63,203 bases of DNA, from the NCBI GenBank assembly GCA_964647625.1, contig CAZYHZ010000022.1:1-63203 (forward strand), read 5' to 3'. The DNA comes from DASRJG01 sp964647625 (GTDB lineage Bacteria > Acidobacteriota > Polarisedimenticolia > Polarisedimenticolales > DASRJG01). Each line of letters starts with the position of its first letter. Position 1 is the first letter of the stretch. The notes below the pieces were generated by a model. It was not told the DNA's origin and made no database searches. It worked only from the letters and a program-made list of their open reading frames with translations. The position numbers and the translations under genes were made by a program. This document shows positions 52,171 through 61,270 of this stretch, in pieces.

Positions 52171-52446
52171 ATGGCAAGATTCTTGATCGAGCTTCCCCAC
52201 GAGGCCGACGGGAAGACGTGCGCCGCGTTCGTCAAGCTGGCGCTGAAGTCCGGCTCGCACTTCCTGACGCAGGCCGACTGGGGATGCAAGGCCGGCGTGC
52301 ACAGCGGGTGGGTCATCATCGACGCGGACAGCAAGGAAGAAGCGCAGATGGTTCTGCCTCCATCGTTCCGCACGAAAGCCAAGATCATCGCCCTGAACAC
52401 ATTCACGCTCTCCGACTTCGACGAGGCGAGCGGCCGTCACGCCTGA
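52171..52446 (+). CDS. Small conserved alpha-beta protein, unknown function
   Basis: 91 residues from ATG 52171. ARFLIELPHEADGKTCAAFVKLAL, a short HFLTQADWGCKAGVHSGWVIIDAD strand pair and SKEEAQMVLPPSFRTKAKII give a ferredoxin-like beta-alpha-beta layout similar to DUF3303/muconolactone-isomerase-like proteins. No catalytic residues can be assigned. Two Cys. It is probably cytoplasmic. Confidence 0.65.
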   Translation: MARFLIELPHEADGKTCAAFVKLALKSGSHFLTQADWGCKAGVHSGWVIIDADSKEEAQMVLPPSFRTKAKIIALNTFTLSDFDEASGRHA

Positions 52447-52461
52447 ATCAGGCGGCTCCGT

Positions 52462-53004
52462 CTACTTCTTCGCGTAGAGCCCGTCGAAAGAGACGGTCCA
52501 CGTCTTGCCGCCGTCCGAGGACACGGTCCACGTTTGCCGGACACGCCCGTCGACGAGCTTCTCCCATGAGATGCGATTCGTGACGCTCTCTCCCTTGGGC
52601 CCCTTGCCGGGCCCCGCGAGAACCATGCGGCCGTCGACGAGCCCGCCGTCCAGGAGGAGCAGCGTCCCCGAGTTGTCGACCCAGGTCTGATGCCAGTGCT
52701 TCGTGGCGGCATCAAACAGGTTGAGGCTCGATCCGGTTCCGCCCTTGGCGCCGATCCAGTGCTCGTGCAGCACGCATCCGCCATGTTCGAGCGTGATGCT
52801 GTTGGATCCGACGACCTTGCCGCTCGGGTTCGTGACCATCCAATCGCCCAGCCAGAAGTCGAACTGCCGGAACTCTTCGGTCGCACACGCCTGGGGCGGG
52901 CGCGGCGGCGGTGCGGCCGGCACCCCCGTGTCCGCGGATCGCGCTTGCCCAACCGAGATGGCGGTGGCAGCCAGCAGGGTAACGATGAGACGGGATCGAG
53001 TCAT
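52462..53004 (-). CDS. Exported DUF1579-like protein
   Basis: 180 residues from ATG 53004, which overlaps the preceding stop (ATGA) and has GGGAGG upstream. Signal peptide to QARSA. The mature part (FRQFDFWLGDWMVTNPSG, GGCVLHEHWIG, HWHQTWVDNSGTLLLLDGG) is the calycin-like barrel pattern of DUF1579-type proteins. Those are suspected ligand-binding proteins; the ligand is unknown. It is coupled to the M23 protein. Confidence 0.75.
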   Translation of the reverse strand: MTRSRLIVTLLAATAISVGQARSADTGVPAAPPPRPPQACATEEFRQFDFWLGDWMVTNPSGKVVGSNSITLEHGGCVLHEHWIGAKGGTGSSLNLFDAATKHWHQTWVDNSGTLLLLDGGLVDGRMVLAGPGKGPKGESVTNRISWEKLVDGRVRQTWTVSSDGGKTWTVSFDGLYAKK

Positions 53005-54209
53005 CGGGACCTCCCATGGGACTGAGGCTGGGACTCCGCGAGCGGGAAGCTCACGACCATGTCGTCCGCCGGAATCTCGTTCCGGTGCAGGACGTCGGGA
53101 TGGTGGTCGGGTTCGTAGTCCTTCCCAAACCCCAGGACGTGAAACTCCGAGAATACCCACGGCACGCCCTCGGCGGCCATCGCGGAGTTGGCGTCCATCA
53201 CCTCGAAGTGCACGTGAGGCCCGGTCGTGTTGCCGCTGTTGCCCAGCTGGGCGATTGGCTCGCCTCTTTTCACGCGCTGGCCTTCCTTCACGCGCACGCT
53301 CCCCTGCCGGAGGTGAGCGCACATGACGTAGAGATTCGGAGCGAAGCGAATGATGACGTGATTGCCCGCGATGTTGGCGACCGTCACCGGCGGCGGGCTC
53401 GTGCGCGGCACGTTGTCCGGGTACGTGTCGACGACTCGCGTCACCTCGCCGTCGGCCGCGGCCAGAATAGGTTCGCCGAACCCCCACCAGTTTTCGAGCT
53501 TCGCCACGTCGTCATGCCAGGTGTTGCCGTTGGCGCCGATCAGAAGCCAGTCGATCGCGAAGCGCTGGGAGATCGAGGCGCGACCGGCAAGGGCAATGAC
53601 GGAGCGCCGGTGCGCGGAGGCATTGGAGGGCCCGTTCCCCACGAGCCAGGTGCCTCCGCTGAAGGGTGGATCGAGGACCGGCGGTCGCGGCGCTTGCGCT
53701 GCATCCTTGCTCGCCCCGGTGGGCACCACGATGCCGTCGAGCACGGAAACATGGTCGCCGAGCTCGAACGTGAACCGGTGTCGCAGAGTTGCGGGAACCA
53801 TGGCGCGTGTCACGCCGACGGGCGACACCGGGAGCCACACGAAGAGGATCGCGCGGCGCCCGGGCTCCAGACGCTCCGGGTCGTCGCCCGGGCCGACGAG
53901 CTGCAGGCTCTGCGCGAGGTTCTTCCCGTCGATCGTGGCCAACGGCGCGGCCTTGTCGCCGCCGGCGATTTCGACGCTCCGAAATATCAGCGGTGCCGTG
54001 CCGAAGTTCGTCACATGGAGCTCATAGGCGAGAACGAGGTTCCCATCGGCAGGCACCGCCGCCGGCGGCTTCGGGCATACGACCTCGATGGGGCTCGGCC
54101 GGTCATCCACGTCAGCCCACGCGTTCAAGGATGCGAGAATCACGGTGGTGATTGCCGCCGGCAGCGCCAAGCATGCGATGACGCGCAGAATCCCGACAGA
54201 CACGGTCAT
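53001..54209 (-). CDS. Exported M23 (LytM-type) peptidase
   Basis: 402 residues from ATG 54209. A hydrophobic N-terminal signal precedes a beta domain (LVLAYELHVTNFGTAPL). Then comes the M23 domain: ISQRFAIDWLLIG, the loop EPILAAADGEVTRVVD, YVMCAHLRQGSVRVKEGQRV and GPHVHFEVMD, which supplies the HxH. It would cut peptidoglycan or another protein crosslink in the periplasm. The N-terminal zinc-ligand region (RFAIDW ... NTWHDD) is the divergent form of one M23 branch. It is coupled to the DUF1579-like gene by a 4-bp overlap. Confidence 0.85.
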   Translation of the reverse strand: MTVSVGILRVIACLALPAAITTVILASLNAWADVDDRPSPIEVVCPKPPAAVPADGNLVLAYELHVTNFGTAPLIFRSVEIAGGDKAAPLATIDGKNLAQSLQLVGPGDDPERLEPGRRAILFVWLPVSPVGVTRAMVPATLRHRFTFELGDHVSVLDGIVVPTGASKDAAQAPRPPVLDPPFSGGTWLVGNGPSNASAHRRSVIALAGRASISQRFAIDWLLIGANGNTWHDDVAKLENWWGFGEPILAAADGEVTRVVDTYPDNVPRTSPPPVTVANIAGNHVIIRFAPNLYVMCAHLRQGSVRVKEGQRVKRGEPIAQLGNSGNTTGPHVHFEVMDANSAMAAEGVPWVFSEFHVLGFGKDYEPDHHPDVLHRNEIPADDMVVSFPLAESQPQSHGRSR

Positions 54210-54311
54210 GCCGATCCTCCCGGCGTTGTGCGGATGCTTGATACGTTGCGTGGCGTCTGATGGTCGAGTTTTCGCGCGGAATCCCCGACGTCACCGATCG
54301 CGGGCCCGGTC

Positions 54312-54755
54312 TTACTTCTTGGCGGGGATGAAGTCTCCCTTGCCGTGCTGGTGGATGAAGATGATGCAGTCCGTCGTCCCCTTGCACTCGTCGTCGTGCA
54401 GCTGCTTGCCCGGCTGGAAGACGTAGCTACCCGGGGTCAGCTCCTTGGGCTGTCCGCCGTCAAACGTGTGGACCCAGCTGCCCTGGACCAAGACCGCGTA
54501 GTAGTCGGCCGTGTGGGAGTGCAACCCGGCGTGCGCGCCGGCGGGGAGCTTGAGGAGCATTGCGTAGTCGGGGCCCTTGTCGCGGTCGCCCCACAGCGCG
54601 ACCTTCGACAACGGGCTGTCCTTGGTCAGCGGCACCCACGTCTCCTCGGAGGCCGCCCACATCACACCCTGCTTCTTCGCGGTGGTGCCGGCGGCGAATC
54701 CGAGACCGGCCGTGGCAACGAAAGCGAGACCCATACCCAGCGTCTTCATGCGCAT
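54312..54755 (-). CDS. Exported cupin protein (DUF4437-like)
   Basis: 147 residues. The signal peptide ends near GFAAGT. The cupin core has the metal-ligand pattern GAHAGLHSHTADYYAVL and PGSYVFQPGKQLHDDEC, followed by CIIFIHQHGKGDF. A metal-dependent barrel, perhaps a sensor or oxygenase-like protein. ATG 54755 has GGAGG 5 bp upstream; a second ATG lies two codons later. It sits 26 bp after the PilZ gene, on the same strand. Confidence 0.8.
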   Translation of the reverse strand: MRMKTLGMGLAFVATAGLGFAAGTTAKKQGVMWAASEETWVPLTKDSPLSKVALWGDRDKGPDYAMLLKLPAGAHAGLHSHTADYYAVLVQGSWVHTFDGGQPKELTPGSYVFQPGKQLHDDECKGTTDCIIFIHQHGKGDFIPAKK

Positions 54756-54781
54756 GAAAGCCTCCTTGAGCTGAGGCTATG

Positions 54782-55186
54782 TTAGTGCAGCTTGACGTCG
54801 CCGGATGAGGATGAAGCTCGATTCTCCAAGGCGCCGAGCAGAACGGTCATCATCCGCTTGTTCGCTTCGGCTTCCGGAGTGAAGACTCCGCCGCAGAACG
54901 CGCCCCCGGCGGAATCCTGGGTGACGTGAACCACGCGGACGCTGCCGTTGAAGCGGACGTCCCCCACCTGCACGGTCGCCGTATCGATTCGCGTTCCGGG
55001 CGAGAGCGCGGGGCGGCCGTCGTGAACCTTGAACCGGATTCCGCCGGCGCTGATCTCGGTCACGACCAGCATCCACCGCGAGCCGTCCCGAAGGTCGAAC
55101 TGAATGAACCCGGAGGGTCCTTGGTCGAGCCTGAAGCGGGGCGCGCGGCGCCGGCAGGCTTGGGTGTCGGTGGCATCGCCCGGCAT
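54782..55186 (-). CDS. PilZ-domain protein, putative c-di-GMP receptor
   Basis: 134 residues. RRRAPRFRLD supplies the RxxxR half of a c-di-GMP site, and VTEISAGGIRF is the D/NxSxxG-like strand of PilZ (here E-I-S-A-G-G). Both are close to canonical, so binding is likely. It would relay c-di-GMP to motility, polysaccharide or secretion targets. It is transcribed away from the sedolisin gene. No diguanylate cyclase is in the window. Confidence 0.82.
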   Translation of the reverse strand: MPGDATDTQACRRRAPRFRLDQGPSGFIQFDLRDGSRWMLVVTEISAGGIRFKVHDGRPALSPGTRIDTATVQVGDVRFNGSVRVVHVTQDSAGGAFCGGVFTPEAEANKRMMTVLLGALENRASSSSGDVKLH

Positions 55187-55509
55187 GGTCCGATCCTCTT
55201 CTCGTCTGGAAGCGGAATCTAGGATCCGCGGGCCCGTGCGTCCAACCGCAGTCGTGGCCGGCGCGGCCGGCCTCGCGCGGGCGCCTCCCCCCGGTCCCGT
55301 TCCGGAAAGTTCACGACTGACGCACCGGATTGCCCGCCCCGTCGACCGAGAGCCGGCCGGGAGGGCGCGGGGGTGGGAGTGCCGACGGCCGGAATCGATT
55401 TCGTCTCCGTTCCTTCGACCGATCTGGCGTATATCTGCCCACGCATTCGTGCGCGGGGGTGACCCGTTTTCCTGAAGGCTATTTCACCGACGACGACATC
55501 GAGGACACC
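55187..55509. other. 323-bp divergent intergenic region
   Basis: No gene found. It lies between PilZ and sedolisin. It contains an inverted repeat GGCCGGC-GCG-GCCGGCC (55256-55272) and a possible -10 element TATATC near 55430. No TTGACA-type -35 box or copy of the shared motif was seen. Confidence 0.5.
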
Positions 55510-58395
55510 GTGAAAACAAGCTCCGCAAACGCCGCTCGCAGTCTCCTGGCCGGGCTTGCCGCGTTGCTGGCGTGCTCAATGGGACTTAGCACCGCTTCAC
55601 CGGCGAAGGCGTCCGGCTACGTGCGGCTCGATCGCGCGGCGCACCCGCTGGCCTCGCCCGAGCTCGACAGGGGCCGGCTCGCCGGCACGAAGGTGCTCCA
55701 CAACATGTCGCTGGTGTTCAAGCTCACGGCGGCGCAGGAGGCGGACCGCGAGGCGCTCCTCACGGAGATCCAGCGGCCGGGCTCCCCGAGCTACCACCGC
55801 TGGCTCACGCCCGAACAGTATGCCGCGCGCTTCGGCGCCGGCGAAGAGACGGTCGCCCGGGCCACGGCCTGGCTGGCCTCCCAGGGCTTCACGGTGCACG
55901 GGACATCGGCGCTTGGGGCCCGCGTCACGTTCACCGGCACGGTCGCCCAGGTCGAGGCGGCATTCCGGACGGAGCTGCACGCGTACGACGTGAACGGCGA
56001 GCGGCATTTCGCGATGGCCCGCCCTCCCTCGGTCCCCGCCGAGATCGCGGACCGGGTCCTCAACATCACGAACACGCACGATTTCTACCCGCGCCACCCC
56101 AAGACCGAGTTCCGCGTCGTCCCGCAACCCGACGCGACTTGCCCGGCCGGGGATGTTTACTGCAGCGGCAACGGCATCGGTCCCCCGGACTGGGCGTTCA
56201 TTTACAACGTCAACGCGCTCTACAGCCCCGGCATCGGCGGGACCCCGATCACGGGCGCCGGTGTCACCATCGCCGTCGTCGGCATCACCGACGTCGCCCA
56301 GGCGGACCTCACGTCGTTCCGCACGAGGTACGGTCTCGCCGTCAACAACATCACCAAGACGCTCGTGCCGAACACCGGCGCGCCGCAAGCAGCAAACGGC
56401 GCGGGACTCGAGGCCGCGCTCGACGTCGAGTGGGCGGGCGCGATCGCGCCGGCGGCCACCATCGACTACGTCTACACCGGTGCGAACGACCAGAACGTTT
56501 TCGACGCCGTCTTCTACGCGATCGAGCATAACTACGGCGGCGTCCTCAGCGTGAGCTGGGGGGGCTGTGAGATGGGGGCGGCGCCCGCGGATGCCGACTT
56601 GTTCCAGGTGTACGGCGCGGCCGCCGCGCTGGAAGGCATCAGCTTCATCGCGGCCGCGGGAGACTCGGGCGCGGCCGATTGCCAGGGCAAGGGCGGCCTT
56701 TATGTGAACATCCCTGCGTCCTATCCGCAGGTCACGGCGGTGGGGGGCACGGGCTTCTCCAAATCCGGAGGACTGACCTTCACCGCAGGCACCGTGAGCG
56801 CCGTGGGCACCGAGCAGGTCTGGAACGAGTTCCATAATGCATATTCGGGAGGAGTCTCGGCGACCGGCGGCGGGATCAGCTCGGTCTTCTCACGGCCACT
56901 GTATCAGAGCGCAATCCCCACGTGCGCGATAGTCGGAAGCCTGCCGACACCGGTGATCCCGGCCAATCAGCGCCAAATTCCCGACGTGTCCTTCACCGCC
57001 GGAGAGGGCAGCACCCAGTACGGCACGTTGATGACGTGCACCCTCGACCCTGCCGTCAGCGACTGCACGAACACCGGCGCCACCCCCCAAGTCATCCAGA
57101 TTGGGGGCACCTCGGCGCCCACGCCGGCATTCGCCGGCGTCGTGGCCCTCGCCAACCAGGCCACGGGCGGGCGTCTGGGGAACATCAACCCGCTGCTCTA
57201 CGCGACGAGCGCCTCGGTGCCGGCGGCTTTCCACGACATTACAACCGGCAACAACGAGGTCACTTGCCATTCCGGCGTCGACCCGGGCTGCCCGGCCGGC
57301 CTGCTCTACGGATTCGCGGCAGCTTCGGGATACGACTGCGCGAGCGGGCTCGGATCCGTCAACGCCACCAGTCTCGTGAGCGCCTGGGCCGGGCTGACCC
57401 CGACCACGACCGCGATCGGCGCCGTTCCGATCAACACGACGGAGGGGGGCAGCGTCAACCTCAGCGCGACCGTCAACGTCAACGGGGTCAACGCTCACAA
57501 TCTCGCCGGGATCGTGTCCTTCGTTTTCCGTTCCCACCTGACCAACCAGGTGCTCGATCTCTCCTGGAACCTCGGCGACGTGACGATCACGAACGGCACG
57601 ACCACCGCGGCCACGGTCTTCCTGACGACCGCGATCCCGCCGGGGATGGTGCAGCCGAGCCAGTCCGTCGACGTTTACGCCCAGTACAACGGCGACGCCA
57701 ACCACCTGCCCTCATTCTCCGGCGCGAAGAACATCGTCTTCGCTCCCGTAACCCTGTGCATTTCGCCGCCGACCACGAGCGTGGCCGCGGGCGCCACGGT
57801 CAACTACACGGCGGCCGGCGGCGTGCCCCCACTACGCTGGTACATCTACTACGACACGACCTGCAATGTCTCCGGCGCGGGCTGCACGTTCATCGACATC
57901 AGCACCGGCGTGCTCACGGCCGGCAACGGAGCACCCGGCTACGTGATCGTGGGGGCGGTCGATGCCGACGGTGCGGAGACCTTCAGCGAGGTGACGGTCG
58001 CCGGCGGGTCGGGCACCGTGCCCTGGTCGCCTTCCGGTCCGTCGAACTATGCGGGCATCTTGCCGGGCGGCGGCCCGCCGGCCGCGGTCGACGCCGGGCT
58101 CCACGTCGCGCAGTCGGGCGGAGTCTCTTCGATCTCCTGGAATGTCCCGCCGACCGCGACATCCTCGGACATCCTGCGGGGTCTCGTGAGCGGTTTGCCC
58201 GTGGGTCCGGGCGGTGGGGACGAGACGTGCCTGGCCTCCGCGGTCGCATCGCCCACATCGACGTTCAACGACGCAACCAACCCGGCAGCGGGCGCCTGCT
58301 TCTGGTACGTGGTCCGCGGCAGCAACGCGTGCGGACGCGGACCGTGGGGGGCGCAGAGCAACGGGATTCCGGAGACGAGCGCGACCTGTCCGTAG
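55510..58395 (+). CDS. Secreted sedolisin (S53 serine-carboxyl peptidase) with C-terminal fibronectin-like domain
   Basis: 961 residues from GTG 55510 (GAGG upstream). A signal peptide is followed by a pro-kumamolisin propeptide (YHRWLTPEQYAARFG). The catalytic domain has E301 and D305 in LEAALD, oxyanion D385 in AGDSGAAD, S535 in GGTSAPTPAF, and a C-terminal calcium site (FHDITTGNNE, SGYDCASGLGS). All active residues are intact. An Ig-like region (about 630-860) precedes the shared domain (ISWNVPP, DILRGL, FWYVVRGSNACGRGPWG), whose last residues are CP. An acid-active extracellular protease. Confidence 0.93.
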   Translation: MKTSSANAARSLLAGLAALLACSMGLSTASPAKASGYVRLDRAAHPLASPELDRGRLAGTKVLHNMSLVFKLTAAQEADREALLTEIQRPGSPSYHRWLTPEQYAARFGAGEETVARATAWLASQGFTVHGTSALGARVTFTGTVAQVEAAFRTELHAYDVNGERHFAMARPPSVPAEIADRVLNITNTHDFYPRHPKTEFRVVPQPDATCPAGDVYCSGNGIGPPDWAFIYNVNALYSPGIGGTPITGAGVTIAVVGITDVAQADLTSFRTRYGLAVNNITKTLVPNTGAPQAANGAGLEAALDVEWAGAIAPAATIDYVYTGANDQNVFDAVFYAIEHNYGGVLSVSWGGCEMGAAPADADLFQVYGAAAALEGISFIAAAGDSGAADCQGKGGLYVNIPASYPQVTAVGGTGFSKSGGLTFTAGTVSAVGTEQVWNEFHNAYSGGVSATGGGISSVFSRPLYQSAIPTCAIVGSLPTPVIPANQRQIPDVSFTAGEGSTQYGTLMTCTLDPAVSDCTNTGATPQVIQIGGTSAPTPAFAGVVALANQATGGRLGNINPLLYATSASVPAAFHDITTGNNEVTCHSGVDPGCPAGLLYGFAAASGYDCASGLGSVNATSLVSAWAGLTPTTTAIGAVPINTTEGGSVNLSATVNVNGVNAHNLAGIVSFVFRSHLTNQVLDLSWNLGDVTITNGTTTAATVFLTTAIPPGMVQPSQSVDVYAQYNGDANHLPSFSGAKNIVFAPVTLCISPPTTSVAAGATVNYTAAGGVPPLRWYIYYDTTCNVSGAGCTFIDISTGVLTAGNGAPGYVIVGAVDADGAETFSEVTVAGGSGTVPWSPSGPSNYAGILPGGGPPAAVDAGLHVAQSGGVSSISWNVPPTATSSDILRGLVSGLPVGPGGGDETCLASAVASPTSTFNDATNPAAGACFWYVVRGSNACGRGPWGAQSNGIPETSATCP

Positions 58396-58414
58396 GCGGG
58401 GATCGACGGGCATT

Positions 58415-58625
58415 TCAGGCGGCGGGCAGGAGGATCGGAGCGCCGTCCGCGCGTGAGCTCCCGTCCGTTCGCCGGCTCGTAGACGTTGGGAACACGTGGT
58501 TCCTCGTGAATCGTGCGCCCCATGCCGTGCTCATCGACGCCGCGAACGCGGGAGAATCCGGCGGTGCCGCCATTCGCGCTTGCTATCGACGGCTACGGCG
58601 CGACGTAAAGGTGCCCGGCGGATGA
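58415..58625 (+). other. Possible metallo-beta-lactamase-fold fragment
   Basis: A short open frame reads VRRLVDVGNTWFLVNRAPH then AVLIDAANAGESGGAAIRACY, like the start of an MBL-fold protein (strand, LIDxG-type turn), then stops. No good start or the HxHxDH motif. It overlaps the small membrane gene on the other strand. Probably a chance resemblance or remnant. Confidence 0.2.
58489..58503. other. Hairpin-forming inverted repeat
   Basis: GGAAC-ACGTG-GTTCC lies between the sedolisin gene and the convergent small membrane gene. It could aid termination in either direction; no T-run is seen. Confidence 0.3.
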
Positions 58626-58802
58626 GTCGTCTCGACATACGCGTGTCCCAACGCGCGAGCGCCGGCGCGCAAGGATCAACGAACACGTCGCCAGGGACGG
58701 CAAGAGAACGAGCGTCAGAAATGTGGGCGCATGGAGGATCGCCGACGCGACGATTGCAGCCGCCCAGAGGATGGAGTTCGCGATCACGACTTCTCGATTC
58801 AT
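58593..58802 (-). CDS. Small two-helix membrane protein
   Basis: 69 residues from ATG 58802 (AGAGGAG upstream). Two helices (VIANSILWAAAIVASAIL and FLTLVLLPSLATCSLIL) with a short connecting HAPT turn, then an Arg-rich tail (ARRRSRVGTR). No family name. It starts 17 bp after the PQQ-like mini-protein on the same strand, so the two are probably co-transcribed. Confidence 0.6.
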   Translation of the reverse strand: MNREVVIANSILWAAAIVASAILHAPTFLTLVLLPSLATCSLILARRRSRVGTRVCRDDSSAGHLYVAP

Positions 58803-58819
58803 AGCCCGCTCCTCTTGCC

Positions 58820-59149
58820 TCAGCTCGCCGCGGCAGCGGCGGCCACCCCACCATCGCTTTGCTGCTGGCGGCGCCTGGCTGCCGCAACCGGAGTCTGCAC
58901 CCCCCCTGCGATCGTCATCAGCCCGCGGCCCAGACCTTTCAACGTGTTGTGCCACAGCTGCGCTCCCGTGGCCGAATCGAAGGCGAACAGCTCACCCTTG
59001 GTGGCGGCATACACATGGCCGTTCACGACCGTGACGGTCACAAAATCGGCGCCCCTCAAGTCCGCTCGCCAGAGCTCCTCGCCCGTCGCGACATCGAGTG
59101 CGACGACGGTGCCTTGAATCCCGATGAACACGGCCTCCGATGCTGCCAT
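58820..59149 (-). CDS. Short PQQ-like beta-propeller fragment protein
   Basis: 109 residues from ATG 59149 (AGGGGGA upstream). It holds only two or three PQQ-type blades (TVVALDVATGEELWRADLRG, NGHVYAATKGELFAFDSATGAQLW) and ends in Gln and Ala runs. No signal peptide. Full propellers need six to eight blades, so it must oligomerise, or it is a truncated relic. It is not a dehydrogenase. Neighbours give no function. Confidence 0.6.
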   Translation of the reverse strand: MAASEAVFIGIQGTVVALDVATGEELWRADLRGADFVTVTVVNGHVYAATKGELFAFDSATGAQLWHNTLKGLGRGLMTIAGGVQTPVAAARRRQQQSDGGVAAAAAAS

Positions 59150-59273
59150 ACGGTCCCCCTTTCTCGCTCTAGGACTCCCCATCGGATTCATCCCCGCTGG
59201 TAACGGATATACCGCCCCCCTGTTGAATTCCTGTTACTCCACTGGCAATTTGGTGTAACTAGGGAAGGACGAG

Positions 59274-59528
59274 TCAGGACAGCTCGACGTATTCCGTTCG
59301 CTTCGTCTGACCCGGAAGTCGAACGACCGTCGCTCGGCCCGAAGATTCGACGATCGTCGCGCGAATGGCCGTGGGTCCCGCGGACACCCGCTCCCGAAGT
59401 TGATTGACATCGACCCGGCCGTCCCACGTGCCGCTCGCCAACCGGATGCTGACACGGCGCTCGTCCGAGAAGACGCTGGCTGAGGCTTCACACGGAATCC
59501 AGACGAATTCGTCCGACTCACGCGACAT
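59274..59528 (-). CDS. Small hypothetical protein
   Basis: 84 residues from ATG 59528 (GGAG upstream at about 10 bp). ESDEFVWIPCEASASVF and VSIRLASGTWDGRV, VDVNQLRERV, AIRATIVESSGRATVVRLPG suggest a small beta-barrel. No family. It is cytoplasmic. Divergent from the His-rich secreted protein. Confidence 0.45.
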   Translation of the reverse strand: MSRESDEFVWIPCEASASVFSDERRVSIRLASGTWDGRVDVNQLRERVSAGPTAIRATIVESSGRATVVRLPGQTKRTEYVELS

Positions 59529-59722
59529 TGTTGTCAATCTCCGAGACCCCTGCCAAGCCTACCCCAATTGAGGGGTCTTCGAAGCGTCAATCTGTGCGGG
59601 CGAGGAATTGTTGTCGGCCCAAACCCGTGCCGCCGCAAGATGTAACTCCTGTATTGTCATGGGGGTTGTTCGGCGGAGCGGTTGCAGTGACCATTAGGAT
59701 CGAGCATGGGAGGAAACGCGTC

Positions 59723-60238
59723 TTGAAGAACTTCACCAAAGCGGGCCCGCTCGCCGTCGCCTGCGCTTTCGCGCTCGCCTGTTGCCTGACCGCTCTCGCG
59801 GGCGAGCACGGAGAGCAAGGCGAACACGGAGAGAACGATCAAGGACACCACCACGGCTACAAGCACGGGCACCACTCGGACCACGGGAAGCACTACGCGA
59901 ACGGTCACCACAAATTCGATGATCACGACCGGGTCGTCGTGGAATCGTGGTGCCGGGAGAATCGCGAGAGCCTGCCGGTCGGGTTCCGGCCCGAAGACCG
60001 GCTCGCGCCGGAGCTTGAAGCGCATCTTCGCATCGGCAACACGCTCGACGTGCGGCTCCAATCGTTGGCCGCCCCATTGCCGGGCAACCTGGTGAAGTTG
60101 CTGCCGCCGCCCCCGCCCGAGCTGAGCTACCTGGCGATCGGCGGCCACCTGGCGCTCTTGGACGCGGCGCACCGGCTGCACGACCTGCTCCCGTTGCCGC
60201 TGCCGCCGCTACCGCCGCCCCCTCCGCTTCCGCATTGA
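59723..60238 (+). CDS. Exported His-rich protein with CigR/RcnB-like domain
   Basis: 171 residues. TTG 59723 follows GGGAGGAAA and begins a signal peptide (KNFTKAGPLAVACAFALACC). The mature N-terminus is rich in Gly, Glu and His (GHHHGYKHGHHSDHGKHY), a probable metal-binding stretch. Then comes a CigR/RcnB-like segment (FDDHDRVVVESWCRENRESLP, LAIGGHLALLDAAHRLHDLLP) and a polyproline C-terminus. Homologues include RcnB, a periplasmic nickel/cobalt factor. Metal buffering is plausible. Longer upstream starts would exclude the signal peptide. Confidence 0.65.
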   Translation: MKNFTKAGPLAVACAFALACCLTALAGEHGEQGEHGENDQGHHHGYKHGHHSDHGKHYANGHHKFDDHDRVVVESWCRENRESLPVGFRPEDRLAPELEAHLRIGNTLDVRLQSLAAPLPGNLVKLLPPPPPELSYLAIGGHLALLDAAHRLHDLLPLPLPPLPPPPPLPH

Positions 60239-60245
60239 ATCGACC

Positions 60246-61187
60246 GTGACCGCGCCATCGCAGCCGCGTTCCGATCCTCCAACCGAAGCCTGGCCCGCGC
60301 TTCCGCTCGAGGCGTGGCAGGACACCGCCGCGACGCTGCACCTCTGGACGCAGATCGTCGGGAAGGTTCGGCTCGCGCAGACGCCCTGGATCAATCACTC
60401 GTGGCACGTCACGCTCTACGTGACGCCGCGGGGCCTCTCCACGTCCCCCGTTCCGCACGGGACGCGCGAGTTCGCGATCGACTTCGATTTCGTCGACCAC
60501 CGGCTGCTCGTGCAGTCGAGCGACGGACGAACCGGCGGTTTTCCCCTGACCGCGATGACGGTCGCCAAGTTCTACCGGCTCCTGATGGAAGCGCTCGAGA
60601 GACTCGATCTTCCCGTCGCCATCGTTCGGCGCCCGTGCGAGATCGCCGCTCCGATCCCGTGCGACCGCGACGAGACGCACGGCTCGTACGATCCCGAGTA
60701 CGTGAACCGCTACTGGCGGATCCTCGTCCAGGCCGAACGCGTATTTCGCGTCTTTCGAGCGCCGTTCATCGGGAAGGTGAGCCCCATCCACTACTTCTGG
60801 GGCGCGCCGGACCTCGCGGTCACGCGCTTTTCGGGACGCCCCGCCCCCGAGCATCCCGGCGGCATCCCCGGACTTCCGGACCGCGTGACACGCGATGCGT
60901 ACTCGCACGAGGTCAGCAGCGCCGGCTTCTGGTACGGCGGCGGGGCGGTTCCGCGCCCGGTCTTCTACTCGTACGCGTACCCGGAGCCGCCGGGCTTCGC
61001 GCAGGCCAAGATCGCCCCTGCCGAGGCGTTCTACAGCAGCGATTTTCGCGAGTTCCTGCTGCCGTACGACGCGGTGCGTACGGCTTCATCGCCCGACGAG
61101 ACGCTCCTCGCGTTCCTCCAATCGACCTACGAAGCCGCCGCGGACCTCGGCCGCTGGGACCGCCCCGCGCTCGAGCGGCGTTGGTGA
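60246..61187 (+). CDS. DUF5996 family protein
   Basis: 313 residues from GTG 60246. WPALPLEAWQDTAATLHLWTQIVGKVRL, NHSWHVTLYVTPRGLST and HYFWGAPDLAVTRFSGR are diagnostic of DUF5996, a cytoplasmic family of unknown function. It is near-complete in length. It begins 8 bp after the preceding stop, so probably one transcript with the His-rich protein. No catalytic residues known. Confidence 0.88.
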   Translation: MTAPSQPRSDPPTEAWPALPLEAWQDTAATLHLWTQIVGKVRLAQTPWINHSWHVTLYVTPRGLSTSPVPHGTREFAIDFDFVDHRLLVQSSDGRTGGFPLTAMTVAKFYRLLMEALERLDLPVAIVRRPCEIAAPIPCDRDETHGSYDPEYVNRYWRILVQAERVFRVFRAPFIGKVSPIHYFWGAPDLAVTRFSGRPAPEHPGGIPGLPDRVTRDAYSHEVSSAGFWYGGGAVPRPVFYSYAYPEPPGFAQAKIAPAEAFYSSDFREFLLPYDAVRTASSPDETLLAFLQSTYEAAADLGRWDRPALERRW

Positions 61188-61270
61188 AACCGATCCTTTT
61201 CGCCGCGTCGGTCGCCCGAAGGTCACGCCAATCTGAATCCTTCGGGCAGGCAACTCGTAGAATCTCAGCA

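Noticed and set aside
58415..58625. A metallo-beta-lactamase gene
   Set aside because: Only one short segment resembles the fold, without metal-binding motif or start site; kept only as a low-confidence fragment.
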